In this document: in pieces, positions 34,145 to 44,464 of the stretch
Position numbering within the stretch: the first letter of the stretch is position 1
How the letters are laid out: each line of letters opens with the position of its first letter
Assembly: GCF_001187725.1 (NCBI RefSeq)
Contig: NZ_LGIQ01000009.1
Location: 1,735,493 to 1,799,492 of the forward strand
Length of the DNA stretch: 64,000 bases
From: Brevibacillus reuszeri
Lineage (GTDB): Bacteria > Bacillota > Bacilli > Brevibacillales > Brevibacillaceae
Reading direction: 5' to 3'
Notes under the pieces: generated by a model
The model's input: only the letters and a program-made list of their open reading frames with translations
Told to the model about the DNA's origin: nothing
Databases searched by the model: none
Position numbers and translations under genes: made by a program

Positions 34145-37100
34145 TTACGCGTTTCTTTTTCTGCGATATAGCAGGATGGTGATACCAATCGCAATGGAAG
34201 CAATTCCGGCAATGAGAATACCTACATTTACTTCCTCACCTGTTTTCGGTAAAACATTCCGTGAAGGAGCTATATTGCTGTTATTGTTCGCGTTGTTGGA
34301 TGCGACAGCTCCAGAAGGGTTGCCATTACCGCCCGGTGTGTTTGTTTGTCCGGCATTGTTTGTCTGGCCAGCGTTGTTGCCTTGTTCAGGGTTGCTAGGC
34401 TGACCTGGGTTGCTAGGTTGCCCAGGAGTGCCAGGCTGTCCAGGATTGCCAGGTTGTCCAGGATTGCCAGGTTGTCCAGGATTGCCAGGTTGTCCAGGGT
34501 TGCCAGGTTGTCCAGGATTGCCAGGTTGCTCAGGCTTGCTTGGTTCTGGCTTATCCGGTTTGTCTGGCTTTTCTGGTTTCTCTGGGGTGTCAGGTCCTCC
34601 AGGGCCACCTGGTCCAGGTCCGCCAGGATTACCAGTAGATTTCTTATTTTTTACCGTTTTCACTACCACTTCTTTTTGACTGCGCTCAATCGTAAATGGA
34701 ATCGGAGTACGATCCTTTTCATAACCTTTTGGCGCTTTTGTTTCGATGAACTGATAGTTTCCAGGATTGAGGTCCGTTACTGTCAGCTCACCATTCCTAT
34801 CGGTCGTAAGCCCACTCTCGATTGTATTTCCGTTTTCATCTTCGAGGGTAAATACGGCACCTTCCAGTGTTTCTTTCGGAGATTCTGCATTTACTTTGAT
34901 CAGTGTGACAGAGCCCGGGATCAATTTGTTGGTAACGGTCAGCTTGAGCGTTAACGTACCTTCATCCGTTTTAACGGCTGTTTCTTCATTCAGATCAAAC
35001 TGCAGAGGCTCTTTTGACAGCTTGTAGCCAGCAAGGGTTTTGGTTTCAACCAGACGATAGCTGCCTGTTGGCAAATTGTTGATGACGATCTTACCTTTTG
35101 CGTCCGTCGTCAAATTACTGTGAACCTTTGCTCCTTTGCTATCGTACAGGTCAAACGTGACGCCTTCACCAAGAGGTTTTTTGGTGTAGTAGTCTACCTT
35201 CGAGATTTCAAGAGAAGTGAGGTAGATTTGATTGATCTTGTTTGTAATCGTACCTGTTACGTTTTCTGTCTGTTTGTCTTGGATTTCAAATTCGACAGGA
35301 GTATCATCCAGCTTGTAGCCAGCAGGTGCTTTTGTTTCTACTAAACGATAGAAGCCTGGCTCCAAATCGCGCTCAGAGATTTTTCCGCTGGAGTCAGTAG
35401 TGAGCTCCTTTACAAACTTGAATTCATCCCCGATTTTACGCTCGAGGCTGAAGACTGCGCCCTCCAGCTTTTTATCATGGTTGTCAGCATCGATTTTGAT
35501 GAATTCGAAGCCTTGTTGTGGGATCACTGGGCCTATGGCGACTTTGTTAGCCATCGAGACTTCAACTTGCTGTTGCTGGCTTTTTTCAATCGTAAAAGGA
35601 ATCGGCTTGCTGTCTCGTACATAACCTGCTGGCGCTTTTGTTTCGACTAACCAATAGTCACCAGGATTCAGCTTGCTTTCCAAAATGACGCCGTTCTTAT
35701 CGGTTGTAAGACCTTTCAAATCCTTGCCATCCTGGTCTTTAACGATGTTTCCATCTTTTTCTTTATCGTAGATGGAGAATTCAGCGCCCTCCAATTTGTG
35801 GTTTGGATAGCCTTCTCTGAATTTAACCAATTTGACTACGCCTGGAATCAATTTGTTGGGAACGGTGAGCTTGAGCTCTAATTCACCTGCAGCCGTTACA
35901 GTGGCTATTTCTTCATTGAAGTCAAAAGGAAGAGGTGCTGTTTCCAACTGGTATTCAGTAAGCGTACTTGTTTCTCGGAGAGAATAGCTGCCTGCTGGCA
36001 AGTCGTTGATTATGATCTTACCGTTTGAATCAGTTTTCAGATCGCTATAAACCTTGTTGTTATTGCTATCATAGAGATCAAAGGTAACGCCCGCACCTAG
36101 AGGGGTTTTTGTGAAATAGTCGACTTTCTCCAGCTCAACAGTGCCCTTATAGATTTTGTTAGTGATTGTATCTCTAACGATTTCTACTTGATCTGCTTTG
36201 ATTTCAAATGAAACCGGAGTTTGGTCGAGCTTGTATCCCTTTGGTGTTTTCGTCTCTACTAATTGATACAGTCCTGGAGTCAGTTCACTATCAGCAATTT
36301 TTCCGCCAACAGTTGTGTACTCTTTCACTGTTACGAACGTTCCGGTGTTGTCTTTAAACTGAAGCTCAAAAATCGCACCGTCGAGTGTTGCTCTCGTATC
36401 TTCATCGACTTTTGTAAACTCGAACCCTTGACGAAGCAGCTTGTTTGTAATTGGTGTGGTTGTGCAAACGATACCCGTTCCTGGAATGTCTTCGCATGCA
36501 ACCTCATCCTCGGTTACTTGACCAGCTGGCTTTTGCGTGAGCGTAATTTTTTTACCGGCTTGGTACACTGGATCGATCAAATAGCCGGATGGAGCTGAGA
36601 TTTCTTTGAGTGTGTAGGCTTTCAGTTTCAGGTTCGAGAAGACGATTTCGCCATTTAAAGTTGGAACTGCTTCCTTGATCAGCGTATCTCCTTTTTTGTC
36701 ATAGAGAGCGAACATAGCGCCGTCTAACGGCTTTCCTTCACCGTCTACCTTTAAAACTTTGAGATCACCTGTAGGTACGATTCCACCACCGCCAGCACCC
36801 GACATGATGACTTTAAAGCTGCCCTCATCGCTTTTCTCTTCGCCATCTTGGGCCGCACCTGAGAGCTTGGCTTTGTTGCTAATTGTTTCGCCGTGGTTAG
36901 CGTTGATAAAGGACTGGTATTCGAGGATATAGGCTCTGCTCAGTTCTTTTTCGAATGTCAGAGTAAAGCTGTTTCCTGTTACAACCAGTGTGTAATCATC
37001 TGGGTTTACTTCATTGCCTCTGGTTAATGTACCATTGACAGTAGAGTAGAGCTTGAATGAGTTTTTCAAAAGAATGTGATTAGAGGACAGCTCATCCGTC

Positions 37101-39838
37101 AATATTGCACCTGTATTGATGGTAGACTGACTTGGATTGATCGTTACTGTCCATGTAGCAAACTCTTCAAACTCTCCTGTACCTTGCTCACCGTCTTTGA
37201 AAATGTATGCCCCACCGAATGAAGGATTTACCGTAGTCGATCCTTTATAGAGAGGTGGTGTTGTTTCATCTCCATCATACAAAGCAGCATTGTTGCTGTA
37301 TGAGGCTACCACGTGATGACCCTCAACGCTCGTTTTATAGATAATGCGATAGGCACCAGTGATTGTTCCAAGTTTTAAATCAAATCCGTTCGTGCCAATT
37401 AAATCAAAGCTTTTTGGAGAAACGGGATTACCGACGATTTTGACACCATCTGTCCCGCCAGTCAGCTCTAATTCGTATACTTCCAGAGATCCGTTTACAA
37501 AGGATTGATCAGCTGAGAAGAAATCCTGAATCAGCGCATCGTTAATGGTATGGAAGTTGTAGTTGATGTCGATCTGCCACGTAATTTCTTTGTCTTTTGG
37601 ATCATACCAGCCGACTTTGTTACCGTTATTCGTAGTGTATTTGTCAATTTTCACGGTATCATAATCAGTGAGTGGGTGTGGCATGCCAGTCCATGTCAAT
37701 ATCGCATCGTTTCGGTACTGATCCTTTGGACGATTGATACTTGTAGGATCAAAAGAAGTTGTGTAAGTAATGACATAGTTGGTTTCAAGCTTTTTATGGA
37801 AAGTAAGGGTGAATCCTTCGTTGTCAGCATCTGGTGTTAATGTGTAATCAGAAGTATTGTCGGGACCTTCTGAGAGTCCAGGGATTTCTAAACTCTTTAA
37901 TGTAAGTCCTTGGCTTTTGCCATTTACTTTGAAAAGGTCCTTGATGACAACGTTCTCCATCGGCCACTCGTCGCGGTTGAGAAGAATCTTCCATTCTATT
38001 GTCTTGGTCGCATAGTTTATTCCATTGGCGTATTTGGCGAAAATGCGCTGCTTGATTTTTTCATCGTCTGTTACAGATGGCTGGTTGTGCATCGTCACAG
38101 TATTTGTGATCGTAGCTTCTTTGTAAATACGATCTTTGGATTTTGTCTTATACACAATCTCGTATGCAGAGTCAATCCCGTTTGGATCGTTAAAAACCAG
38201 TTTAAAGCTGTCGCGGTCGTCAGAAGGAGTAACAGTATAATCGGTATTCTCGTCGAGCTTTCCAGCGCGTGTACCATTGCCATCAGCACCAATGGTCATT
38301 TTGTGCACTTCAAATGTCCCTACAAGCTCTTGAGTATTGGTGAAGCTGTCTTCAATCCAGGCTTCCGTTTGTGTTAGCTTTTGTTCATTGTAATTGTACT
38401 GAATGGTCCAAGTAATAACTTGTGCAGCTTCATCATAGGAAGATGATTTCGCTAAGGGTTTGCTGAAACGAACTGGTACGCTGTCATCTTTGGTCCAAGA
38501 TACTCCAACACCAGTGATTGTTACGTCATTTTTGTATGTCGTGTCAGTTTTGTTTGTAATATCGGTTGTGTATTTGACTCGATAAGCACTGTTAATATTG
38601 CCAAAGTCAATTTGAAAGCCATCTGTAGTTGTTTGAGTATCAGCCGTTTTGTCTATCGTTCCCTTTTCAACAACGGAGCCGTCTAACTGAATCTCTAGGG
38701 CAAATACTTCAACAGAAGCCAAATCAATCTGCAAGCCACCGGGGAGTTTATCGGTAAAAACTGCGTTCGTGATTGACTTTTCACCGAGGTTAAAATCAAC
38801 CTTCCAGTCGATCTGACTTGGATTGAAAATCTTGTTAGCTGCACCGCTTTTTGTTAGGTCGTTGTTGTTTTTGCTTTTAAAATGAACCTTAATGGGAGCG
38901 ATTCCGTCGAGATCGAATTTAACATCCTGTTTTGTACCCCCATTAAATTTCCCTTCATCAAAGGATCTCCATACAAAGAAAGTTCCTTCGACTCTTGCGC
39001 CACCCTCAATATCGTCGTTAAATTTTAGAGTAACGGTCCCGTCTTTCGTTACTTCCCATGTCCCTACCCCACCAGTAAGTTCATCAGATTCTTCTTTCGA
39101 CAATTGAAACTTTTTCGGCAGCTCAAAGGTAAATGTCGCACCGTCGGTATAGCTGTGTCCAGCTTCTAGAACCCATTTAAAGTCAATCTGGACACGCGCG
39201 CCTTGATCAGTACGAATGTCATTTTCTGAAATGTTATTCCCGTCTTCATCTGTAATGACGACTTCAGTGATGATGTTCTCTGAGATGGTGTTGTCCCCAG
39301 GAGCAGGTAACGGTGCTGGAACGGGATTTGGTGTTGTACCAGGAGCCGGAGTTCCGGGATTGGGATTCGTGCCTGGATCCGGTGTAGTGCCTGGATCCGG
39401 TGTAGTGCCTGGATCCGGTGTAGTGCCTGGATCCGGTGTAGTGCCTGGATCCGGGGTGGTGCCTGGATCCGGTGTGGTGCCTGGATCCGGTGTAGTGCCT
39501 GGATCCGGTGTAGTGCCTGGATCCGGTGTAGTGCCTGGATCTGGTGTAGTGCCTGGATCCGGTGTGGTGCCTGGATCCGGTGTGGTGCCTGGATCCGGGG
39601 TGGTGCCTGGATCCGGTGTAGTGCCTGGATCCGGTGTAGTACCTGGATCCGGTGTAGTACCCGGGTCCGGGTTAGCCCCTGCGCCGTCATCTTGCGTTCC
39701 CGAGCCGGGAGTGTTTCCGCCATTATCTGTCACACCTGCTGGATCGTTCGTTTCCGCGTGTGAACTAGGTAATAATCCGGAAAAGCTCTGCATGATCAGC
39801 AAGAGGGCAAAAATCAGCAAACTTACTTTTCTTTTCAT
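34145..39838 (-). CDS. Giant LPXTG-anchored surface adhesin with SpaA/Cna-B isopeptide domains
   Basis: An approximately 1,897-residue wall-anchored protein. Start ATG 39838 is chosen because AAGGAGGAG lies 5 bases upstream. Order: signal peptide ([20 protein letters not shown], cleaved near SHAE); a PDPGTT repeat stalk (about 55-160); a collagen-adhesin-like Ig region; about five related beta-domains with a WTI/WKV core strand ([39 protein letters not shown]); seven SpaA/Cna-B domains (about 1020-1715) with alternating [17 protein letters not shown] openings; a PGNPGQ-rich wall spacer; and the sorting signal LPKTGEEVN, hydrophobic helix and RRKRNA. It mediates adhesion or cell-cell contact at the surface. 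The sortase encoded next upstream probably anchors it. Confidence 0.93.
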   Translation of the reverse strand: MKRKVSLLIFALLLIMQSFSGLLPSSHAETNDPAGVTDNGGNTPGSGTQDDGAGANPDPGTTPDPGTTPDPGTTPDPGTTPDPGTTPDPGTTPDPGTTPDPGTTPDPGTTPDPGTTPDPGTTPDPGTTPDPGTTPDPGTTPDPGTTPDPGTTPDPGTNPNPGTPAPGTTPNPVPAPLPAPGDNTISENIITEVVITDEDGNNISENDIRTDQGARVQIDFKWVLEAGHSYTDGATFTFELPKKFQLSKEESDELTGGVGTWEVTKDGTVTLKFNDDIEGGARVEGTFFVWRSFDEGKFNGGTKQDVKFDLDGIAPIKVHFKSKNNNDLTKSGAANKIFNPSQIDWKVDFNLGEKSITNAVFTDKLPGGLQIDLASVEVFALEIQLDGSVVEKGTIDKTADTQTTTDGFQIDFGNINSAYRVKYTTDITNKTDTTYKNDVTITGVGVSWTKDDSVPVRFSKPLAKSSSYDEAAQVITWTIQYNYNEQKLTQTEAWIEDSFTNTQELVGTFEVHKMTIGADGNGTRAGKLDENTDYTVTPSDDRDSFKLVFNDPNGIDSAYEIVYKTKSKDRIYKEATITNTVTMHNQPSVTDDEKIKQRIFAKYANGINYATKTIEWKILLNRDEWPMENVVIKDLFKVNGKSQGLTLKSLEIPGLSEGPDNTSDYTLTPDADNEGFTLTFHKKLETNYVITYTTSFDPTSINRPKDQYRNDAILTWTGMPHPLTDYDTVKIDKYTTNNGNKVGWYDPKDKEITWQIDINYNFHTINDALIQDFFSADQSFVNGSLEVYELELTGGTDGVKIVGNPVSPKSFDLIGTNGFDLKLGTITGAYRIIYKTSVEGHHVVASYSNNAALYDGDETTPPLYKGSTTVNPSFGGAYIFKDGEQGTGEFEEFATWTVTINPSQSTINTGAILTDELSSNHILLKNSFKLYSTVNGTLTRGNEVNPDDYTLVVTGNSFTLTFEKELSRAYILEYQSFINANHGETISNKAKLSGAAQDGEEKSDEGSFKVIMSGAGGGGIVPTGDLKVLKVDGEGKPLDGAMFALYDKKGDTLIKEAVPTLNGEIVFSNLKLKAYTLKEISAPSGYLIDPVYQAGKKITLTQKPAGQVTEDEVACEDIPGTGIVCTTTPITNKLLRQGFEFTKVDEDTRATLDGAIFELQFKDNTGTFVTVKEYTTVGGKIADSELTPGLYQLVETKTPKGYKLDQTPVSFEIKADQVEIVRDTITNKIYKGTVELEKVDYFTKTPLGAGVTFDLYDSNNNKVYSDLKTDSNGKIIINDLPAGSYSLRETSTLTEYQLETAPLPFDFNEEIATVTAAGELELKLTVPNKLIPGVVKLVKFREGYPNHKLEGAEFSIYDKEKDGNIVKDQDGKDLKGLTTDKNGVILESKLNPGDYWLVETKAPAGYVRDSKPIPFTIEKSQQQQVEVSMANKVAIGPVIPQQGFEFIKIDADNHDKKLEGAVFSLERKIGDEFKFVKELTTDSSGKISERDLEPGFYRLVETKAPAGYKLDDTPVEFEIQDKQTENVTGTITNKINQIYLTSLEISKVDYYTKKPLGEGVTFDLYDSKGAKVHSNLTTDAKGKIVINNLPTGSYRLVETKTLAGYKLSKEPLQFDLNEETAVKTDEGTLTLKLTVTNKLIPGSVTLIKVNAESPKETLEGAVFTLEDENGNTIESGLTTDRNGELTVTDLNPGNYQFIETKAPKGYEKDRTPIPFTIERSQKEVVVKTVKNKKSTGNPGGPGPGGPGGPDTPEKPEKPDKPDKPEPSKPEQPGNPGQPGNPGQPGNPGQPGNPGQPGNPGQPGTPGQPSNPGQPSNPEQGNNAGQTNNAGQTNTPGGNGNPSGAVASNNANNNSNIAPSRNVLPKTGEEVNVGILIAGIASIAIGITILLYRRKRNA
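39365..39668 (-). repeat. 18-bp tandem repeat array encoding PDPGTT stalk
   Basis: About 17 consecutive in-frame 18-base units, consensus CCTGGATCCGGTGTAGTG on the plus strand, each encoding PDPGTT in the adhesin. Units are nearly identical with scattered third-position changes (GTAGTG/GTGGTG/GTAGTA; one GGATCT). This suggests recent slippage or recombination and probable length polymorphism among strains. Confidence 0.95.
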
Positions 39839-39839
39839 A

Positions 39840-39878
39840 TGCTCCTCCTTGAGCAAGCCTCGATAGAGGTTTTCTTAC
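39840..39878 (-). promoter_or_regulatory. 39-bp hairpin/Shine-Dalgarno element, copy A
   Basis: On the minus strand this element is GTAAGAAAA, a CCTC-TATC-GAGG hairpin, CTTG, then CTCAAGGAGGAGCA immediately before the adhesin ATG. A second copy at 61308-61346 matches at 36 of 39 positions. CCTC can pair either with the adjacent GAGG or with the GAGG inside the ribosome site, so it could switch translation. Upstream, a weak GCAAA/TTTGC hairpin followed by TTTTT (39878-39901, minus) may act as an attenuator between sortase and adhesin. Confidence 0.5.
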
Positions 39879-39904
39879 TAAAAACTTGCAAACTAATTTG
39901 CTTT

Positions 39905-39935
39905 AGCTAGGGGTTCTCCCTAGCTTTTTGGTTTT
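39905..39935 (+). terminator. Plus-strand terminator-like hairpin at the sortase 3' end
   Basis: AGCTAGGG pairs with CCCTAGCT across GTTCT, followed on the plus strand by TTTTGGTTTT. The sortase stop codon lies within it. The T-run faces antisense transcription, so it may block read-through entering from the adhesin side. On minus it is only a stem. Confidence 0.4.
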
Positions 39936-40528
39936 AACTTTGCCTGCACGATCAATCGATCCACAGGATCCTTTGATCCGATTGGCGTACAGGTGACCAA
40001 TGTGAGGAGAGGTTCTTTGCTGTCGGAAAGGACCTCAACCTCCGTACGGTTTACAACAAACGTCTCCACAACGACGAATTCGTATGTATCTGTTTTTGTC
40101 TTGATCTCGATTTCATCGTCAGGAGCTAGCTCATCTAGCCGATTAAATTGCTTGCCGTAAGCAATAGCCCGATGCCCTGCCAGACCAACGTTATTGATTC
40201 CAAATTGTTTTTTCGGCTCAATCATACCGACACCTTTACTTAATGACGTCTCTGTGGAGCCTTCAAAAATCATCATTTGCAGATCGATTTTTGGTATGCG
40301 GATGACGCCGCGTGCTCCATCCAGTATCGTGAGTTGTTCAGGTGCTGGCGGGATTGGATCTACAGTAGTCGTTGGCATAGCTTCAAGCTGCTCGCTTAAG
40401 TTCCCTAATTGCTCGAAGGCTTCGATCAGCTTCTCTTGCTTCGCGTCCGAAACTTTCTTTTCGATTTGAGGATAGGAGAGCAAAAGTAAGCCAATCAGTA
40501 TAAAACCTATGCTCCAGGCAATTCGCAA
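39920..40528 (-). CDS. Sortase (class D-like)
   Basis: A 202-residue membrane-anchored transpeptidase. The N-terminal helix (IAWSIGFILIGLLLLSYPQI, residues 3-22) is an uncleaved signal anchor, followed by a charged linker and the sortase beta-barrel. The catalytic His is in GLAGHRAIAYG and Cys180 in LTLVTCTPIGSKDPVDRLIV, with the downstream Arg (DRL) in place. The TLVTC signature and size fit class D rather than class A. The TTG start at 40528 follows GAAGGGGGAT. It is transcribed toward the LPXTG adhesin, 82 bases away, and is the likely enzyme for anchoring it. Confidence 0.92.
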   Translation of the reverse strand: MRIAWSIGFILIGLLLLSYPQIEKKVSDAKQEKLIEAFEQLGNLSEQLEAMPTTTVDPIPPAPEQLTILDGARGVIRIPKIDLQMMIFEGSTETSLSKGVGMIEPKKQFGINNVGLAGHRAIAYGKQFNRLDELAPDDEIEIKTKTDTYEFVVVETFVVNRTEVEVLSDSKEPLLTLVTCTPIGSKDPVDRLIVQAKLKPKS

Positions 40529-40711
40529 TCTACTATCCCCCTTCTTTTGGCTTGGTTGTTGATCACTTCTCCTCTCTTATCTCCCCTAGATTTTATGCGT
40601 ATGAAAAATGTCGCGGCATGATCTCTATGTCCAGCTGTTTTTATAAGTATCAACGCCCCTACGGATACTCGTCCCTTGGGTGAGAGATGCCGACCCCTAG
40701 TGTACGAAATC

Positions 40712-40733
40712 CTTCTGAACAACTTCTGAACAA
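40712..40733. repeat. Tandem 11-bp direct repeat in the sortase/adhesin upstream region
   Basis: CTTCTGAACAA occurs twice head to tail (40712-40722, 40723-40733), about 185 bases before the sortase start. The spacing of one helical turn suits a dimeric activator. The rest of 40529-40820 shows a possible hairpin (AGTATC / GATACT near 40645-40670, minus strand) but no clear gene. Confidence 0.4.
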
Positions 40734-40820
40734 ATTCGACAGCATATAGAGCATCAGCATCGGATTTTTGACAGGAAACTACAAGAAAATAGGGGAGAAT
40801 GGAGTTTTTCTTCAAAAATG

Positions 40821-40859
40821 AAAAAAGACTACCTGCGGAGATTCACCGCAAATAGTCTT
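40821..40859 (-). terminator. Intrinsic terminator of the YHYH protein gene
   Basis: On the minus strand AAGACTATTTGCGG pairs with CCGCAGGTAGTCTT around TGAATCT, followed by TTTTC. It lies about 100 bases after the stop. No gene is visible between 40860 and 40962. Confidence 0.8.
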
Positions 40860-40962
40860 GATTGATAAATAAACAAAATGGTCGTGACTTTTTTGTTTGA
40901 CCGCAAGCGATCACATCCACTTATATGAAAAGCGTCGAGTCGTTTTTCACAGAAAAAGATCG

Positions 40963-41604
40963 TTAATAGGCAACTGTTTTGGAAACAAAGCCAACGAGTA
41001 CTTTGCCATTGGAATCTTTAGTGGAGCCATAATACCAGTCTCCACTCTCTCCCACGACTTGAACCAAGGAATTCTTGGCAGCGAAGCCTCTGCCAGTACT
41101 TTCAGAGGAAGCTGTAGAGAAGAAGTAGCCCTTCTCCGCTTGAATCTTTACAGTCTTGGGTGTAATGGGAGTGAACGTTACAAGCAAGCTCTTTGAAACA
41201 AACCCTTTGTCAATCGATGCAAAATCTGAATGCATCCCGGAATCCTTGATCTCAAAGCCGTACCATAATGTAGCAGCAACGGATGAATCGGCAGAAGGGG
41301 CAGAGAACACATTCGCACTATCCACAGCGACGATGACCTTCTTCTGGATAACAGGAGCAGCTTTTTGCTGTGCTTTCGGAGCTGAAGTCTTTGCAGGAGA
41401 AGAGGTCGTACGAGTGCTCGTAGAAGAGCCTCCACCACCATTATGGTAGTGATATTGTCCGTACTGTAACCCCCATTTCTCGCAATTGGTTCTACAGGTA
41501 TGACCGCCGTTTGCGTCGGTTCTACCAGGATGAGCATCAATCGTTTGAATAGGTACTAGGAATAGAAAGAGCATAAGTACAAGTAAGCTGGTGATTCTTT
41601 TCAT
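40963..41604 (-). CDS. Secreted YHYH-motif protein with C-terminal SH3-like domains
   Basis: A 213-residue exported protein. The signal peptide is RITSLLVLMLFLFLVPIQTI. A YHYH-type module (HPGRTDANGGHTCRTNCEKW then YGQYHYHNGG) with two Cys and several His probably binds metal. A Ser/Thr/Gly-rich linker, then about 120 residues resembling bacterial SH3 repeats (VDSANVFSAPSADSSVAATL, GRGFAAKNSLVQVVGESGDW) follow. Start is ATG 41604, with AGGAGG 6 bases upstream; the ATG two codons earlier abuts that site. It is likely a wall-associated accessory protein. Function is unknown. Confidence 0.8.
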   Translation of the reverse strand: MKRITSLLVLMLFLFLVPIQTIDAHPGRTDANGGHTCRTNCEKWGLQYGQYHYHNGGGGSSTSTRTTSSPAKTSAPKAQQKAAPVIQKKVIVAVDSANVFSAPSADSSVAATLWYGFEIKDSGMHSDFASIDKGFVSKSLLVTFTPITPKTVKIQAEKGYFFSTASSESTGRGFAAKNSLVQVVGESGDWYYGSTKDSNGKVLVGFVSKTVAY

Positions 41605-41700
41605 GGACATCCTCCTTTAGCAAGATATCCACCGATTATACCAATCCATCCCATTTCTGTAAGCGTAATGTTTGGTTGTCTAGCGAAATCCAAAAGGAAA

Positions 41701-41742
41701 AGCTCCCGTAGAGAGTGTAAAACTCTCGCTACGTGGGAGCTC
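41701..41742 (-). terminator. Terminator of the divergent minus-strand arm
   Basis: GAGCTCCCACGTAG with nested GCGAGAGT pairs with ACTCTCTACGGGAGCT, followed on minus by TTTTCCTTTT. It closes the three-gene minus-strand operon 44610-41748. Confidence 0.8.
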
Positions 41743-41747
41743 TTCAT

Positions 41748-43514
41748 TTACGGTGCTGGTTGTGGTGCGCGTATCCAGCCTTCTTTGCCTGCAAATATAA
41801 TTTGATACCAGCCGTTTAGATCAGTCACTACTTGAATAGAGCTATTTGAAGAGATTTGGCCAATTCGATCGTATTCTTCTCCAGGACCTGCGTACACAGC
41901 GATTTTGTGAGGCTTTTGCCCACTCTGTTCGTACGGTATATCGGGCGGTAGATCTGATGGATACTCACCTTGATTCGATTGCTCTGGATCAGTTGCTTCC
42001 TCCTCCGAAGAGGTAACAGTATCGGCAACCTTTCTATCATATACCAGTCCAGTGTCATCGAGCTGAAAGAGGGCGAATTCCTGTTCACCTTTGCCCCGAG
42101 CATTTTTGACGATGATGTGCGTGGAGTCTTCAATCGAGAACTCGTCTGCCTCAATGGCAAATCGTTTATGGATCACGTTTTCGGAAGGTACTGGCAGCAG
42201 TCCCGTATAAGAAAACGGACGTTCCTTGCCAGAAGCTTCAATGATAATGAGTGGAGCCTCTTTATTGCCTAGCAGATCAGACAGGCTGATTTTTGCAGAC
42301 TTCATGTCCACATCGTCTAGTCCCAGCTCCAAATAAGTCAGAGAATCATCCTCTTTTTTTGCTGCAAAATAGAGACGCTGCTCAGATTCCTCCAAGCCGA
42401 AAGCGTAGAGCTTTGTTCCCCAACGGTCCGTACCAGTGAAGACGGAGCGGAATTTTTTATCCGGGTATTTCACATTAAGCAGACGTGTCGGATCGTAATC
42501 TAGCCACCTCTCTTCAGCAGTAGCAATCAGTGAAGTGGTGTCCATGAGCGCGTTCAGTTCCTGATAAAGCCGAGTGGCCTTCGTAAATTGACGAGACTGG
42601 ATGTACTGCTCTGCTTGCTTGACCCGACTCTCCAGGTGGCGCGTGATTGCTGCAAGTACAGAGGAATCGCGAGGAAGCACGTCCTCGATTTTTCGATAAG
42701 CGATTGACTGTGAAATAAAGGCAGTCAGATCTTTTTGGCGAATAGATAGATTAATCTCGCCTTGTGCATATTTTTCCAGCTGCGAGATCAGCCAATCAGC
42801 GTTCATGCCAATTTCCCGGTATATCCGCAAGCTTTTGGCCGTGCGTGCGACCACGTCTTCGAACGGAGCAGAGGATGTCAGCGAGCGGAGCTTGGTTTTT
42901 TCATAGTGTTGGAACAAGGCAGCGAGCTCGCTCTGCTTTTGCTGCCCTCCTCCGAAATATTCATCCGGGATGGTCACGAGTGTACGAATAAACGTCTCGT
43001 TCTGATATGACTCTTGTGCCAGGTTCGCTTTGGATTGATCCTTCGCTTCCTGGAGAGCGGCAGTATAATATTCCGCCCATTCTTTTTCCATGCCAAGATG
43101 GCTCGAAAGCTGCTGAAAAAATGCTGCTTGTTCCCCTTGCTGCGTGTATTTCTGACGCATGGCTTGATAGCGTTCGTATGTCTCCAGCACCTGCGCGTCC
43201 TGGTTTTGGGAAATGGCTGATCGCGCCTGGAGTTGAATCGATTCCATTTCTTGACGCGTGGCCGTAAGTTCTTGCATCAAGGAATTCCATTGCTCGTCGC
43301 CATAAGAAATGACCGTGATGTCAGCAGCTTTGGCAAACAGCTCCTCGGCTTTGATCAGATCATGAGCGGAGTAAGAAGCATGCGCCTTTTCATATAAAGT
43401 CACTTTTTGATAGCTAAGGCCCGCTTTTGCCAAAACGGCAAGGAAAGCAAGCGAGCAGAGCACGAGCAAGGCATTACGGACCCAGAGTGATTTTTGATAG
43501 GAAGAGATTATCAT
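41748..43514 (-). CDS. Membrane-anchored helical-repeat protein with C-terminal SH3 domain
   Basis: A 588-residue protein. The N-terminal signal anchor (VRNALLVLCSLAFLAVLAKA, residues 12-31) is followed by a TPR-like helical region (about 40-330; AHASYSAHDLIKAEELFAKA and QYIQSRQFTKATRLYQELNA). A beta-rich segment (about 340-500) contains DRWGTKLYAFGLEESEQRLY. A bacterial SH3 domain forms the end (about 525-585: KIAVYAGPGEEYDRIGQISS and GWYQIIFAGKEGWIRAP). The topology suggests an extracytoplasmic scaffold that contacts the wall. It is the last gene of the arm divergent from the tubulin-like cluster and 11 bases after the zinc-ribbon gene. I do not recognise a named family. Confidence 0.7.
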   Translation of the reverse strand: MIISSYQKSLWVRNALLVLCSLAFLAVLAKAGLSYQKVTLYEKAHASYSAHDLIKAEELFAKAADITVISYGDEQWNSLMQELTATRQEMESIQLQARSAISQNQDAQVLETYERYQAMRQKYTQQGEQAAFFQQLSSHLGMEKEWAEYYTAALQEAKDQSKANLAQESYQNETFIRTLVTIPDEYFGGGQQKQSELAALFQHYEKTKLRSLTSSAPFEDVVARTAKSLRIYREIGMNADWLISQLEKYAQGEINLSIRQKDLTAFISQSIAYRKIEDVLPRDSSVLAAITRHLESRVKQAEQYIQSRQFTKATRLYQELNALMDTTSLIATAEERWLDYDPTRLLNVKYPDKKFRSVFTGTDRWGTKLYAFGLEESEQRLYFAAKKEDDSLTYLELGLDDVDMKSAKISLSDLLGNKEAPLIIIEASGKERPFSYTGLLPVPSENVIHKRFAIEADEFSIEDSTHIIVKNARGKGEQEFALFQLDDTGLVYDRKVADTVTSSEEEATDPEQSNQGEYPSDLPPDIPYEQSGQKPHKIAVYAGPGEEYDRIGQISSNSSIQVVTDLNGWYQIIFAGKEGWIRAPQPAP

Positions 43515-43525
43515 CAGAGGTCCTC

Positions 43526-44464
43526 CTAATTGAACAAACCTTTAAAGTCAGGATCAAAGGCGTAGTGGGTATCAACTCGCTGCTTCACAGCTTCATAGAG
43601 TCGATCCCAGCCATCGTGACGGTGTGTACTTGCCATTTTCGCCAGGCGCAGCAATCGTTCGCGCGGCAAATAATCGATAAACTCAATAATGAGCTCCTGA
43701 TACTGCTCCACATACGTTTTCATGCGCAGCGCAGCACCTGCTACTTGTCCAATCAGCTGCTCGCCGTTTTCCAAAAGCAGAATCTGTGCCTTGTAGCGCT
43801 TCACATAATCCAGTACGGCTTTTTTCACAAGCCAAGGCTGCACCTTGATGACTTCACGCAAATACTCCATAAAATCCTTGTCATACGTCTTCGGAATCAG
43901 GGTATCCAGCTCCAGCTCCATGTCCTTGCGCAGCACATAGTGGTTCAAAAACATGATTTTGCGAATCTTAATCGTATCCGATTCGATGAAATGCCCGATT
44001 TCTCTTGTTTTCTCATAAGCATCCTTGATTCGTTCGGCCTTCACATCAGCACCGATGTCTTCCAGATGATGGACCAGTGACTGTTTGATTGTCTCTCTTT
44101 CAGATGTAAGAAAGCGTACAAATTGCGCGTCTTTTTCATAGGAGCCGTACCGTTTTTGAATGACAAAAAACAGGGCAAACAAGAGAATGCCAATCCCGAA
44201 TGCGAGAGCAAGCTGCAAGATTGTATCAGCAGAGAGAATGGCAAGACAGACGAACAATCCGAGCAACAGAAAACGGGTCTGCACATAACGGCGAGTTACC
44301 GCTGTCGAGAGTTGTCGAATTGGCGTGTATGCTCTCCCGCAATTCTCGCAATGTGTGTCCCAAAGTACATGGTAGGTATGGCATCGCTTGCAGCCTTGAA
44401 TTCGTTCGAATGTATAGGTTGTTTTGCGGCTTTTGCGAAATTGGACACCGACTCTTTTTCTCAT
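43526..44464 (-). CDS. Zinc-ribbon membrane protein of unknown function
   Basis: A 312-residue protein. A four-cysteine zinc ribbon near the N-terminus (CKRCHTYHVLWDTHCENC, residues about 25-42) precedes two adjacent hydrophobic helices (FLLLGLFVCLAILSADTILQ and LALAFGIGILLFALFFVIQK, about 65-105) and a long soluble helical C-domain (about 110-312) rich in Lys, Glu and Arg. Both ends are probably cytoplasmic. It overlaps the preceding small membrane gene by 4 bases. The co-oriented SH3/TPR gene and the divergent vWA/tubulin-like genes suggest it is part of the same membrane system. No named family is recognised. Confidence 0.7.
   Translation of the reverse strand: MRKRVGVQFRKSRKTTYTFERIQGCKRCHTYHVLWDTHCENCGRAYTPIRQLSTAVTRRYVQTRFLLLGLFVCLAILSADTILQLALAFGIGILLFALFFVIQKRYGSYEKDAQFVRFLTSERETIKQSLVHHLEDIGADVKAERIKDAYEKTREIGHFIESDTIKIRKIMFLNHYVLRKDMELELDTLIPKTYDKDFMEYLREVIKVQPWLVKKAVLDYVKRYKAQILLLENGEQLIGQVAGAALRMKTYVEQYQELIIEFIDYLPRERLLRLAKMASTHRHDGWDRLYEAVKQRVDTHYAFDPDFKGLFN

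Noticed and set aside
39365-39668. CRISPR-like appearance of regularly spaced repeats
   Set aside because: Units are contiguous 18-mers without spacers and encode PDPGTT in frame within the adhesin.
39216-39866. 216-residue plus-strand ORF of VPGSGV repeats
   Set aside because: It is the complement of the PDPGTT-coding repeat. 18-bp periodicity keeps the opposite frame open, and no promoter or ribosome site is seen.
40507-40815. 102-residue minus-strand ORF upstream of the sortase
   Set aside because: No ribosome site or domain is visible. It overlaps the sortase start and the control region with direct repeats.
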